From CAYYFV01 sp965660075 (GTDB lineage: Bacteria; Patescibacteriota; Gracilibacteria; UBA1369; GCA-2718715): DNA of 34,752 bases. Where the stretch lies: contig CBFHYO010000033.1 in the NCBI GenBank assembly GCA_965660075.1, positions 1 to 34,752 on the forward strand, read 5' to 3'. Shown in pieces: positions 15,805 to 23,337 of this stretch. The notes beneath the pieces are model-generated. The model was not told the origin of the DNA. It was given only the letters and a program-made list of their open reading frames with translations, and made no database searches. Within the stretch, counting starts at the first letter, position 1. Each line of letters begins with the position of its first letter. Made by a program: the position numbers and the translations under genes.

Positions 15805-16941
15805 CTAAGCTTCATTAGCACCCAAAAACTCTACATATCTATCGAGTCCAGGCAAATTATCGGTATATAAGCTAGCTCCTCCAGCAGTATTATTTCTTAT
15901 TGGAATACTACGTCCACCTGGTTCGTTAGCTTCATAGTGTACATGCAAAGCATCTGCCATACCAGAATTATATCTCAATTCAGCTATTTGATCACCTTGC
16001 TTTAGACTATCACCAACTTTTACTGTTGCCTGAGCATGCAACATGGTATGAATGTTGCCCTCACCATCTTTAATAGAAACACCATCCGCTCTTTGGAATC
16101 CAGGTTTATGTATGGCAATATATTCATTCAAAGAATTAGCACCGGATTTTATATAGTCAGTTGTAAGTTTTAAAGTATTTTCTGCAACTTCTTGGTCGGT
16201 AATCAACATGTTTTCTAAAATTCCATCGCGTGTTAAATCTACATTACCAGCCTTACATGATTCAACATATTCAATCATTTTTTGATTCAAGTCATATGGT
16301 GACGAATGAACCTCTACCACTTCTCCGTCAACAGGACTATTTATAATATCATTTGCCTCGACCATAAAATCTACAGCAAACTTGCTAGCATATAAAATGT
16401 GAGCGAGACCCCCAGCTGGTTGTGACGCTTTTATAAAATCTATACTAGCATCTGCGACTTTATCTATTAAATAGGGAGCAAATACATTTGCTAGTTCTGC
16501 CTGACTTGCTTTGCTATTAAGCCATTCTTGCATTTGGTCACATGCTATGAGTTTACCCCAGACACTAACACATTGAATATACAACTTAGTATTTTCTTGG
16601 TTTGGAGTTAGTGTGGATAAGTGTTTTGCAATTTTTGTTAAAACTTGAATGCCAAGTTCTTGATCTATTTTAAAAATAGTTAATCGATTTGCAAAATCTA
16701 TACAACCCTGAAGATCACTCAAAGATTCAGTTTCTGGATTTAATTTAGTTAATTTTTTAGCAATCTCAACCTCATCATATTCAAGAGTTTTTCCAGCTGG
16801 ATTAAACTTACTTAAACTAAAATCATCCATCTTTAATTCAGCTGCAATTTGATTTTGCTTTTGTTCTACAGAATTTTGTTTTTCAGTACTATCGATGGGA
16901 GTGTCTATTTGCTCAAGACTGTGTATTTGCTTTGATTGCAT
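15805..16941 (-). CDS. M23/LytM-like metallopeptidase-domain protein without signal peptide
   Basis: The N-terminal ~165 residues are helical, Gln/Glu/Lys-rich at first, and unrecognised. The C-terminal half reads like an M23 (LytM) beta-lytic fold: His181 ten residues before Asp191 in KFAVDFMVEA, then INSPVDGEVVEVHSS (200-214), GVSIKDGEGNIHTMLHA (287-303, His302), VKVGDSLKQGDQIAELRYNSG (308-327) and LHVHYEANEPGG (332-343) with the HxH zinc motif (His333, His335). A ~65-residue insertion separates the first and second halves. M23 enzymes normally cut peptidoglycan outside the membrane, but no signal peptide or TM is visible here. It could be non-classically exported, cytoplasmic with another role, or a non-catalytic fold. 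Its promoter and tRNA-Ser(UGA) are upstream. Confidence 0.7.
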   Translation of the reverse strand: MQSKQIHSLEQIDTPIDSTEKQNSVEQKQNQIAAELKMDDFSLSKFNPAGKTLEYDEVEIAKKLTKLNPETESLSDLQGCIDFANRLTIFKIDQELGIQVLTKIAKHLSTLTPNQENTKLYIQCVSVWGKLIACDQMQEWLNSKASQAELANVFAPYLIDKVADASIDFIKASQPAGGLAHILYASKFAVDFMVEANDIINSPVDGEVVEVHSSPYDLNQKMIEYVESCKAGNVDLTRDGILENMLITDQEVAENTLKLTTDYIKSGANSLNEYIAIHKPGFQRADGVSIKDGEGNIHTMLHAQATVKVGDSLKQGDQIAELRYNSGMADALHVHYEANEPGGRSIPIRNNTAGGASLYTDNLPGLDRYVEFLGANEA

Positions 16942-16961
16942 GTTTTTAGGTTAATCTTTTG

Positions 16962-16990
16962 ATTATACCACAAGAAAACAATTGTAACAA
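16962..16990 (-). promoter_or_regulatory. Probable promoter of the M23-like gene
   Basis: On the minus strand TATAAT (16962-16967) is 17 bp from TTGTTA (16985-16990). The predicted leader is about 15 nt to the ATG at 16941. It lies between the tRNA-Ser and the gene, so the gene need not depend on tRNA read-through. Confidence 0.5.
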
Positions 16991-17018
16991 CAAAGCTCTA
17001 ATATAAAAAAACACAAAG

Positions 17019-17108
17019 TGGCGGAGAGACAGGGATTCGAACCCTGGAGACGGTTGCCCGCCTAACGGTTTTCAAGACCGTCGCATTCGACCACTCTGCC
17101 ATCTCTCC
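17019..17108 (-). tRNA. tRNA-Ser (anticodon UGA)
   Basis: The minus-strand molecule starts GGAGAGA, ends TCTCTCC plus discriminator G, and has an encoded CCA (complement 17019-17021). The anticodon loop CTTGAAA carries UGA (17072-17074), reading UCA and other UCN codons. A long variable arm marks it as class II. Its 3' half (variable arm, T arm and acceptor) is nearly identical to that of tRNA-Ser(GCU) at 7533-7622. Confidence 0.97.
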
Positions 17109-17160
17109 ATACTTTATGTACAGCCAATATATTAAATACTAGATCAAATGTCCAGTCTTT

Positions 17161-17217
17161 TTTAAAATAAATTAACATTTTTTTTACATTTCTTTTACAT
17201 TCGAGTGGCATTATAAG
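17161..17217 (+). promoter_or_regulatory. PhoP/PhoB-like tandem operator and -10 in front of the winged-helix regulator
   Basis: Four hexamers are spaced exactly 11 bp start to start: TTTAAA (17161), TTAACA (17172), TTTACA (17183) and TTTACA (17194). A -10 TATAAG (17212-17217) begins 12 bp after the last repeat, and no good -35 is present. This is the layout of PhoP-type boxes (TTxACA-N5 repeats) at activated promoters, where the repeats replace the -35. The gene downstream encodes a regulator of the matching OmpR/PhoB family, which suggests autoregulation. Confidence 0.6.
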
Positions 17218-17239
17218 TTTGCTACTAACCTAAGTAACC

Positions 17240-17911
17240 ATGGCAAGAACCATTTTTATCTCCCCAGTTAAAAATTTAAAAGAGCAGCTAAAAATGCCCA
17301 ATCTGATTCAGTTTGAGTCCATAGAACAAATTCCAAGCACAATCAAAATCAATCAGATTAAATATCTAGTTATTTATACTGTAGATACAACCAGTTACAA
17401 AACTCTTTCTAAAATACGCATGCTCAAATACCTAAATCAAGAATTGAAAGTTCTTTATATTATGGGCAAGAGCAGTCCATCACTCAAAACATTATTTAAT
17501 CTAGGTATAGATTTACCCTTAAGAGAAGAGCTGGGCTTTGAAAAACTTAGCGAAATATTAATAGATTTCATAGCCAGTAACGATATTTCCAGTCCACAAT
17601 CTCTTATTCCAAAAATAAAAGTAGAGGACTTAGAGTTAGATCCAAACACTCGTATAGTCACTCGTAATTTAAAGTCGATCACACTGCGCAAAAAAGAATT
17701 CGATTTGTTAGAGTTTCTCATGTGCAATAAAGGAAGAGTAGTTTCTAAAGCACAAATATTAGAGCAAGTTTGGGATTACCACTTTGATGCAGAATCCAAA
17801 ACTGTAGATGTTCACATTTCGAGTCTCAGGTCAAAAATAGACAAGGGGTTCAAACGCAAATATATTAAAACAATTTATGGAGCAGGTTACACACTAGATG
17901 CTAGCCGATAG
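17240..17911 (+). CDS. OmpR/PhoB-family winged-helix regulator with degenerate receiver
   Basis: A DNA-binding transcription regulator. Residues ~125-220 form a clear Trans_reg_C winged helix: LELDPNTRIVTRN, ITLRKKEFDLLEFLM, GRVVSKAQILEQVWDY, TVDVHISSLRSKID and IYGAGYTLDA. The N-terminal ~112 residues have the size and strand/helix rhythm of a receiver but lack its chemistry. There is no Asp pair after the first strand (MARTIFISPVKN), the phospho-acceptor position reads LVIYTVDT (residues 43-50), and the Thr/Lys switch residues are not obvious. It is probably phosphorylation-independent. No histidine kinase lies nearby. The 3' end overlaps the convergent ctpA-like gene by 18 bp. Direct 11-bp repeats upstream suggest autoregulation. 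Confidence 0.88.
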   Translation: MARTIFISPVKNLKEQLKMPNLIQFESIEQIPSTIKINQIKYLVIYTVDTTSYKTLSKIRMLKYLNQELKVLYIMGKSSPSLKTLFNLGIDLPLREELGFEKLSEILIDFIASNDISSPQSLIPKIKVEDLELDPNTRIVTRNLKSITLRKKEFDLLEFLMCNKGRVVSKAQILEQVWDYHFDAESKTVDVHISSLRSKIDKGFKRKYIKTIYGAGYTLDASR

Positions 17912-19087
17912 TTTGTTTGAGATAGCCTTTTTAGCAGCATCTAGCTGACTATCAAAAGCATTTTTAATGTCTTGCTCAGTTATTTCAACCTCCAAATCGG
18001 GTGTAATTCCATGCTTATTAATATCTTGTCCTTTGGCAGTTAACCATTTTGCAATAGTGATTCTTAAAGTCGAACCATCGCTAAAAGGAACTACATCTTG
18101 AATTGTACCTTTTCCATAAGATGTTTCTCCAATAATCACTGCTTTACCAAAGTCTTGTAGAGTACCCGCTACAATTTCTGCAGCACTAGCCGAAGCACGA
18201 TTAATCAAAACAGCCACAGGTAATTCCGAAAGTCTTGATGGTCCAGATGTAAAAATAGTTTTACTAAACTCTGGTGTTTTACCAACCATTTGAACTGCAG
18301 CGGATTCGTTATCTAAAAATTCACCAAGAATATGTACAGCAGATTCTAAGTAACCACCACCATTAAATCTTAAATCTAATATAATCCCCCGAGCACCACT
18401 TAACAAAGCTTCAGAAGTAGCCTTTTGAAATTCCTTTAGGGTATCATCAGAGAATTGATTTATCGAAATATAAAAAAGGTCATCTTGTTTTTCAAAAGTA
18501 ACACTGTCTAATGTAATTTGATCTCTTTTGATTTCGATCTCCAAAAGGTCATCTTCGCCCTCTCGCACAATACCAAGTGTTACAAATGTGCCGCTTTCTC
18601 CACGAATCAGTTTTACCACTTCTAGTAGTTCTAAATCTTGGATATCTTGCAAATCTACCTGAACTATAACATCACCTGTTTCTACACCAGCAGATTCGGC
18701 AGGCGAACCTTTAAGTGGCGTTTCTACAACCACTCCCTTTTCACTCATACCAAGAACAGCACCTATACCCTCAAGTTCTGAGTCCAAATCCGACATAAAC
18801 ATTTGAGTTTCTTCCGAATTCATATAGCTACTATATGGGTCATCTAATGCTTTGACCATTCCTTTAATTGACCCATCAATAATATTTTCACTATCTATAT
18901 TGGACACATCTAAGTATCTATCAATAACTGTTTCCCACACATCTTCGTAATGTGATAAATCCAAATCCAGACTCGATTTCTCACTCTCAATTAAAACATT
19001 GTCCATATTAGTAGAACCAAAATCATAACCAAGTCCAAAACTTAGTAGTAGTAAAATTATTAATGAGGGGATTTTTACAGGTTTCAT
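17894..19087 (-). CDS. ctpA: S41-family carboxy-terminal processing peptidase (CtpA-like)
   Basis: A membrane-anchored or exported serine protease that trims or degrades proteins from their C-termini. Residues ~7-21 form a signal anchor (IPSLIILLLLSFGLG). The N-terminal helical region contains IKGMVKALDDPYSSYM (75-90). The PDZ domain follows (about 104-190: IGAVLGMSEKGVVV, SPAESAGVETGDVI). The S41 domain includes ILDLRFNGGGYLESAV (236-251), NRASASAAEIVAG with the nucleophile at Ser299 or Ser301, and ETSYGKGTIQ with the catalytic Lys326. At 397 aa it is typical. It starts one base after the uvrD stop on the same strand, so it is co-transcribed with the helicase. Confidence 0.93.
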   Translation of the reverse strand: MKPVKIPSLIILLLLSFGLGYDFGSTNMDNVLIESEKSSLDLDLSHYEDVWETVIDRYLDVSNIDSENIIDGSIKGMVKALDDPYSSYMNSEETQMFMSDLDSELEGIGAVLGMSEKGVVVETPLKGSPAESAGVETGDVIVQVDLQDIQDLELLEVVKLIRGESGTFVTLGIVREGEDDLLEIEIKRDQITLDSVTFEKQDDLFYISINQFSDDTLKEFQKATSEALLSGARGIILDLRFNGGGYLESAVHILGEFLDNESAAVQMVGKTPEFSKTIFTSGPSRLSELPVAVLINRASASAAEIVAGTLQDFGKAVIIGETSYGKGTIQDVVPFSDGSTLRITIAKWLTAKGQDINKHGITPDLEVEITEQDIKNAFDSQLDAAKKAISNKLSASI

Positions 19088-19088
19088 T

Positions 19089-21290
19089 TTAATTAATTAT
19101 TTTTGTTAGAGGAGCTACACTTAAGGCTAGTTTTTTAACTCCATAGCTTCTATCCTGAAAGGCAATTGTTACCACACCTCCAGTTACATTCATTACAATA
19201 CCGTCTCCAAAAGTTGGATGCGAAACCTTGTCTCCAGTTTTCAAATCAGAGGCACTCACACGAGCGTTAAAAGTTTCTTGAGGAATAGGTTTATGTAAAA
19301 TATCTTTTTTAGCAAGTGGTCTGTGATTTATACGTTTCTCTCGAGAATCAAACAACGATGAATTAGATGTTACCAACTCTTGAGGAATGTCTTGTAAAAA
19401 TTGAGAAGGGCTATTGGCTTGAATTTCCCCAAAAAACAATCGAGACTTAGCATAAGTTAGGCATAGAGATTGCTCTGCCCTTGTTACACCAACATACATT
19501 AGTCTTCTCTCTTCTTCGAGTTGTTCTGGGTCTATTAAAGATCGCGAGTGCGGAAAAATACCATCTTCAAGTCCTACCATAAACACATGTGGAAACTCCA
19601 ACCCCTTAGCTGCATGTAATGTCATTAGAGTTATTGAATTTTGACTATCTGGTAATTGATCAATATCGGAAATTAATGCCATTTCTTCCAGAAAGACGGT
19701 TGTCGACACCCCAGGTTCTAAACCATCGTATTTAGATGCTACCGAAATCAATTCGGCAATGTTTTCCAGTCTACTTTGGGCTTCCGAAGTACCTTCTTCG
19801 ATAAGCATTTTTTTGTAACCGGAATCTTCAACCACAAATTTAATCATCGAAGAAGCTTTGCATCCAGCATAAAGTTTTTGTAATCCATGAATTAATTTTA
19901 CAAATCCGAGCAAGTCTCGTTGTTTTGCAGGCGAAATTCCAATTTGATCAGCTCGAGTTAAGGCTGAAAAAAAACTAAGGTTTTGCTGAGTAGCAAACTC
20001 TTGAACTTTCAACAGAGTACTAGCACCAATCTTACGAGCAGGTGTGTTTATAATCCGAGTTAAACTAACACTATCATTTGGGTTAAGAATTAGTTTTAAA
20101 TAGGCAATTATATCTTTGATTTCTTTACGATCATAAAACTTCACACCACCAACTATTTTGTATGGAAGTCCATTTCTAAGTAAAATTTCTTCCATAACAC
20201 GTGATTGAGCATTTGTTCTGTAAAGAATTGCAAAATTATTAAAATTCGGATGTTCGTATCTTGTAAGAATTTTATTTATATTAGAAATCACATAGCTTGC
20301 CTCATCTTTTTCGTTGAAAGCTTCATAAACGTCTAATAAATCACCATCAGGATTGTTAGTCCACAAAGTTTTATCCTTACGGAAAGAGTTTTTTTGTATG
20401 ATTTTATCTGCAGCAGCTAATATATTTTTTGTAGATCGGTAATTTTGCTCAAGTAGTACTACTTTTGCTTTCGGAAAGTCTTTCTCAAAATCTAGAATGT
20501 TACGCATGTTTGCACCTCTCCAGCTATAAATACTCTGGTCAGAATCCCCAATAACACATAGATTTTCGTATTTAGCAGCCAGTTGTCTAATTAGAATATA
20601 TTGAGCTTGATTGGTATCTTGGTACTCATCTACGCTAATATATTTAAATCTGTTTTGGTAATATTCTAAAATTAAAGGTTTACTTTTAAACAACTCTACA
20701 GTTTTCATAATAATATCATCGAAATCAAGAGCGTTTGAGCGTTTAAGTTCTTTTTGATACTCATTGTAAACTTCGGAAACTTTTTGGTTAAAATATTCAA
20801 AAGCAGATTTTTGATATTCCTCAGGACCAATCAATTGATTTTTCGCCTGAGATATAGCATATAGAATTGCTTTTGGATTGAATTTTTTATCATCTATTTT
20901 TAGGTTCTTTAAAATTCTTTTTACCAAAATTTGTTGGTCTGTAGAGTCGTAAATTACAAAAGAGTTTTCCATGTCCATTTCATGCAAATGTTGTCTAAGA
21001 ATTTTTACGCAAATTGAGTGAAAAGTTCCCAGTAAGGGTCTTGTTTTATATTCTGAATCATGCAAAAGTTTCTCAATTCTTTCCATCATTTCTTTTGCTG
21101 CTTTGTTGGTGAAAGTTACCGCTAGTATATTTTCTGGTAGTGCTTTTTTTTCGGTTATTAAGTGCACAATTCTGTGCGTTAAAGCCTTGGTCTTTCCACT
21201 ACCTGCACCTGCCATTACTAAAAGTGGCCCATCGAGAGTGGTCACAGCTTCCAATTGTTTTTCATTTAATCCAGTAAGTAAATTTTGCAT
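19089..21290 (-). CDS. uvrD: UvrD/PcrA superfamily I DNA helicase
   Basis: An ATP-driven 3'-5' DNA helicase of nucleotide excision and mismatch repair. In order: a Q-motif region (LTGLNEKQLEAV), Walker A GAGSGKTKAL, TFTNKAAKEMMERI (Ia), VDEYQDTNQAQY (II), GDSDQSIYSWRGA (III), QNYRSTKNI (IV), TLHAAKGLEFPHVF (V) and RRLMYVGVTRAE (VI). The C-terminal GDKVSHPTFGDGIV resembles the PcrA Tudor-like RNA-polymerase-binding tail. I chose ATG 21290 (733 aa). A GTG at 21320 would add ten residues, but those codons overlap a perfect TATAAT (21312-21317) that looks like this gene's own -10. The gene is followed directly by ctpA. With mutS and mutL in the window it makes a mismatch-repair set. Confidence 0.95.
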   Translation of the reverse strand: MQNLLTGLNEKQLEAVTTLDGPLLVMAGAGSGKTKALTHRIVHLITEKKALPENILAVTFTNKAAKEMMERIEKLLHDSEYKTRPLLGTFHSICVKILRQHLHEMDMENSFVIYDSTDQQILVKRILKNLKIDDKKFNPKAILYAISQAKNQLIGPEEYQKSAFEYFNQKVSEVYNEYQKELKRSNALDFDDIIMKTVELFKSKPLILEYYQNRFKYISVDEYQDTNQAQYILIRQLAAKYENLCVIGDSDQSIYSWRGANMRNILDFEKDFPKAKVVLLEQNYRSTKNILAAADKIIQKNSFRKDKTLWTNNPDGDLLDVYEAFNEKDEASYVISNINKILTRYEHPNFNNFAILYRTNAQSRVMEEILLRNGLPYKIVGGVKFYDRKEIKDIIAYLKLILNPNDSVSLTRIINTPARKIGASTLLKVQEFATQQNLSFFSALTRADQIGISPAKQRDLLGFVKLIHGLQKLYAGCKASSMIKFVVEDSGYKKMLIEEGTSEAQSRLENIAELISVASKYDGLEPGVSTTVFLEEMALISDIDQLPDSQNSITLMTLHAAKGLEFPHVFMVGLEDGIFPHSRSLIDPEQLEEERRLMYVGVTRAEQSLCLTYAKSRLFFGEIQANSPSQFLQDIPQELVTSNSSLFDSREKRINHRPLAKKDILHKPIPQETFNARVSASDLKTGDKVSHPTFGDGIVMNVTGGVVTIAFQDRSYGVKKLALSVAPLTKIIN

Positions 21291-21311
21291 ATCTATTTTT
21301 ATTACCGAGTT

Positions 21312-21340
21312 ATTATACACCCAACATTTATTTTCTTAAA
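21312..21340 (-). promoter_or_regulatory. Possible promoter of uvrD-ctpA
   Basis: On the minus strand TATAAT (21312-21317) lies 17 bp from a poor -35 TTTAAG (21335-21340), 21 bp before the preferred ATG at 21290. If real, it rules out the upstream GTG start. The 21321-21436 gap to the divergent transaldolase gene shows no other clear structure. Confidence 0.4.
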
Positions 21341-21436
21341 GCCAAAAAAATCAAATTTTTCACAAACAAACTATTGACTCAATCAGGAAATATTATTGTC
21401 TTCATGTTAACATTTCAAAAAATTAACCTATATAAA

Positions 21437-22081
21437 ATGCAGTTTTTTCTTGATACAGCAAATCTGTCAGATATTCACAAGCGATCAGAACTTGGAATTA
21501 TAGATGGAGTTACAACCAATCCAACCTTAATTGCTCGCGAAGGTGTTGAACAAAAGAAACGTATTTTAGAAATTGCCAAAATAGTCAATGGCCCAATTAG
21601 TGTCGAAGTTACAACCACAGATTTACAAGAAATGATTGATCAAGGCTTGGCTTATCACAAATGGCACAAAAACATTTACGTAAAATTGCCTTGTACAGAC
21701 ACTGGTCTAAAAGCCCTAAAAGAGTTAAAGAAGAAAAAAGTAAAAGTGAATATGACTTTAGTTTTTTCAGTGTCTCAGGCAGTGTGTTGTGCTAAACTTG
21801 GAGCAGATTTTGTGAGCCCGTTTATTGGCCGATTAGATGACATAGGAGATTCGGGTCTGCAGTTAATCTCTGACATAAAAAATACTTTTCAAAATTATGG
21901 ATACAATACAAAGGTGTTAGCAGCAAGTATTAGATCGCTAGACCATGTAACTCAATGCATGCATATTGGCTGTGATATTGCCACAATTCCAGTAAAGGTT
22001 TTTGATAAATTACTACCACATCCGTTAACAGAAAAGGGCCAAGAAAAATTTCTAGCTGATTTTAATAACTCACAAAAATAA
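21437..22081 (+). CDS. tal: Transaldolase / fructose-6-phosphate aldolase-like (TalC type)
   Basis: Transfers dihydroxyacetone units between sugar phosphates in the non-oxidative pentose phosphate pathway. The ATG at 21437 gives the classical start MQFFLDTANLSDI, so the upstream TTG at 21374 is not used. It is a short TalC/FSA-type TIM barrel of 214 aa. Visible motifs are GVTTNPTLIA (24-33), the Schiff-base Lys83 in YVKLPCTDTG, VNMTLVFS, FVSPFIGRLDDIG and KVLAASIRS. It is the first gene of a seven-gene operon, and its stop overlaps the pgi start (TAATG). TATAAA abuts the ATG, and no Shine-Dalgarno sequence is present. Transaldolase rather than free aldolase activity is inferred from the transketolase two genes downstream. 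Confidence 0.92.
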   Translation: MQFFLDTANLSDIHKRSELGIIDGVTTNPTLIAREGVEQKKRILEIAKIVNGPISVEVTTTDLQEMIDQGLAYHKWHKNIYVKLPCTDTGLKALKELKKKKVKVNMTLVFSVSQAVCCAKLGADFVSPFIGRLDDIGDSGLQLISDIKNTFQNYGYNTKVLAASIRSLDHVTQCMHIGCDIATIPVKVFDKLLPHPLTEKGQEKFLADFNNSQK

Positions 22082-23337
22082 TGTTACATCCAACCCTCAA
22101 ATTTTTAGAGTTTCAAAGTGATTATAAAAACTTACAGGTTAACACTCTCGACCCCTCTAGTTTAGTAAGTAGTTTTGTGCAAAAAAACAGAGTTTTTAAC
22201 AAGATTCAGGACTCCCTTGAGAGCAATTTAAAGCAAATCCAGATATCGCATAATTATGTAGATTTTAAGGTCAGAAATATTGTGGTGATTGGAATAGGTG
22301 GTTCAAGCTTGGGTTCAAAAACAATTATAGATTTAATTGGAGACAAAGGTTTAATAGATAAGAAAATTCACTTTGTTGACTCCATCGATCCAGACAGTTT
22401 GGTGCACCTTGCTAATAAAATTAATTTTTCTGAAACATTATTTTTTGTGATTTCCAATTCTGGTAATACTATCGAAACTTTAGCTGTCACACATTATTTT
22501 TTATCAGAGGCGGAGTCTCGAGCTTGTGATATCAAAACGCATTTTCAATTTATAATAGGAAAATCTTTCTCTGAATTATACAAATTGGCCCTTAAGTACA
22601 AATGTCCTGTTTTTTACTGGCCTGCAAATCTCTGTGGTCGGTTTAGTTACTTTTCACTTCCAAGTCTAATTCCAGCAAGCTTTACAGGTGTAGATATAAA
22701 AGACTTTTTACAGTCAGCATCTAAAGTTAATTTAAAGTACACATTAGATAAACCAGAATTAAATTCGGCACTTAATTTAGCAATGATATATTCCGAATAT
22801 TTAAAACTAGGTTACAAAAATTTAGTAGTTTTTAACTACGCCAATAGACTTTCAAGCTTTGGAGATTGGGTTGTTCAATTAATTTCAGAGAGTTTAGGTA
22901 AAAATGACTCATCACCAAATATTCAGGTCTCAAGAGGTGTCACAGACCAGCACTCTGCTTTGCAATTATACAAAGAGGGTCCAAACGATAAGTTTTATAT
23001 TTTTATTCATCCACAAAATTTTTCTCACACGCTTCCGATTACACATTTTTATAATAAACCCGTTAGTTATCTAGATAAAGAAACATTTAACCGCCTCCAC
23101 AAATTCGAAATGCAAGGAACAATATCCTCCTTGGTATCAGCCAACAGACCTGTGGTCGAATTAGCAGTGCCGGAATTGTCAAACCATAACGCTTGCTCAT
23201 TAGCAATGTTCTTTATGTTTTTTACAGTTTTCATGGCTGAAATAATGCAGATAGATGCGTTTAATCAACCCGGGGTAGAGGAATCAAAAGTAATAACAAA
23301 ACAACTTTTAGAAGCTAACAAGATTTATTATGCTTAG
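22081..23337 (+). CDS. pgi: Glucose-6-phosphate isomerase
   Basis: Interconverts glucose-6-phosphate and fructose-6-phosphate. SIS-type sugar-binding elements are present: VVIGIGGSSLGSKT (68-81) and SNSGNTIET. The family signature around FGDWVVQLISESLGKN carries the catalytic Glu, VTDQHSALQLYKEGPND the catalytic His, and GVEESKVITKQLL a C-terminal Lys. At 418 aa it is a short bacterial version (E. coli 549). Start and stop are fused to its neighbours: TAATG with tal and an 8-nt overlap with tkt. In context it feeds fructose-6-phosphate into transaldolase and transketolase. Confidence 0.95.
   Translation: MLHPTLKFLEFQSDYKNLQVNTLDPSSLVSSFVQKNRVFNKIQDSLESNLKQIQISHNYVDFKVRNIVVIGIGGSSLGSKTIIDLIGDKGLIDKKIHFVDSIDPDSLVHLANKINFSETLFFVISNSGNTIETLAVTHYFLSEAESRACDIKTHFQFIIGKSFSELYKLALKYKCPVFYWPANLCGRFSYFSLPSLIPASFTGVDIKDFLQSASKVNLKYTLDKPELNSALNLAMIYSEYLKLGYKNLVVFNYANRLSSFGDWVVQLISESLGKNDSSPNIQVSRGVTDQHSALQLYKEGPNDKFYIFIHPQNFSHTLPITHFYNKPVSYLDKETFNRLHKFEMQGTISSLVSANRPVVELAVPELSNHNACSLAMFFMFFTVFMAEIMQIDAFNQPGVEESKVITKQLLEANKIYYA

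Noticed and set aside
21288..21320. GTG start of uvrD at 21320
   Set aside because: The extra codons overlap a perfect TATAAT placed correctly to be the promoter for the ATG at 21290.
21374..21436. TTG start extending transaldolase by 21 residues
   Set aside because: The ATG at 21437 gives the family's standard N-terminus MQFFLDTANL; the extension is not conserved in type.
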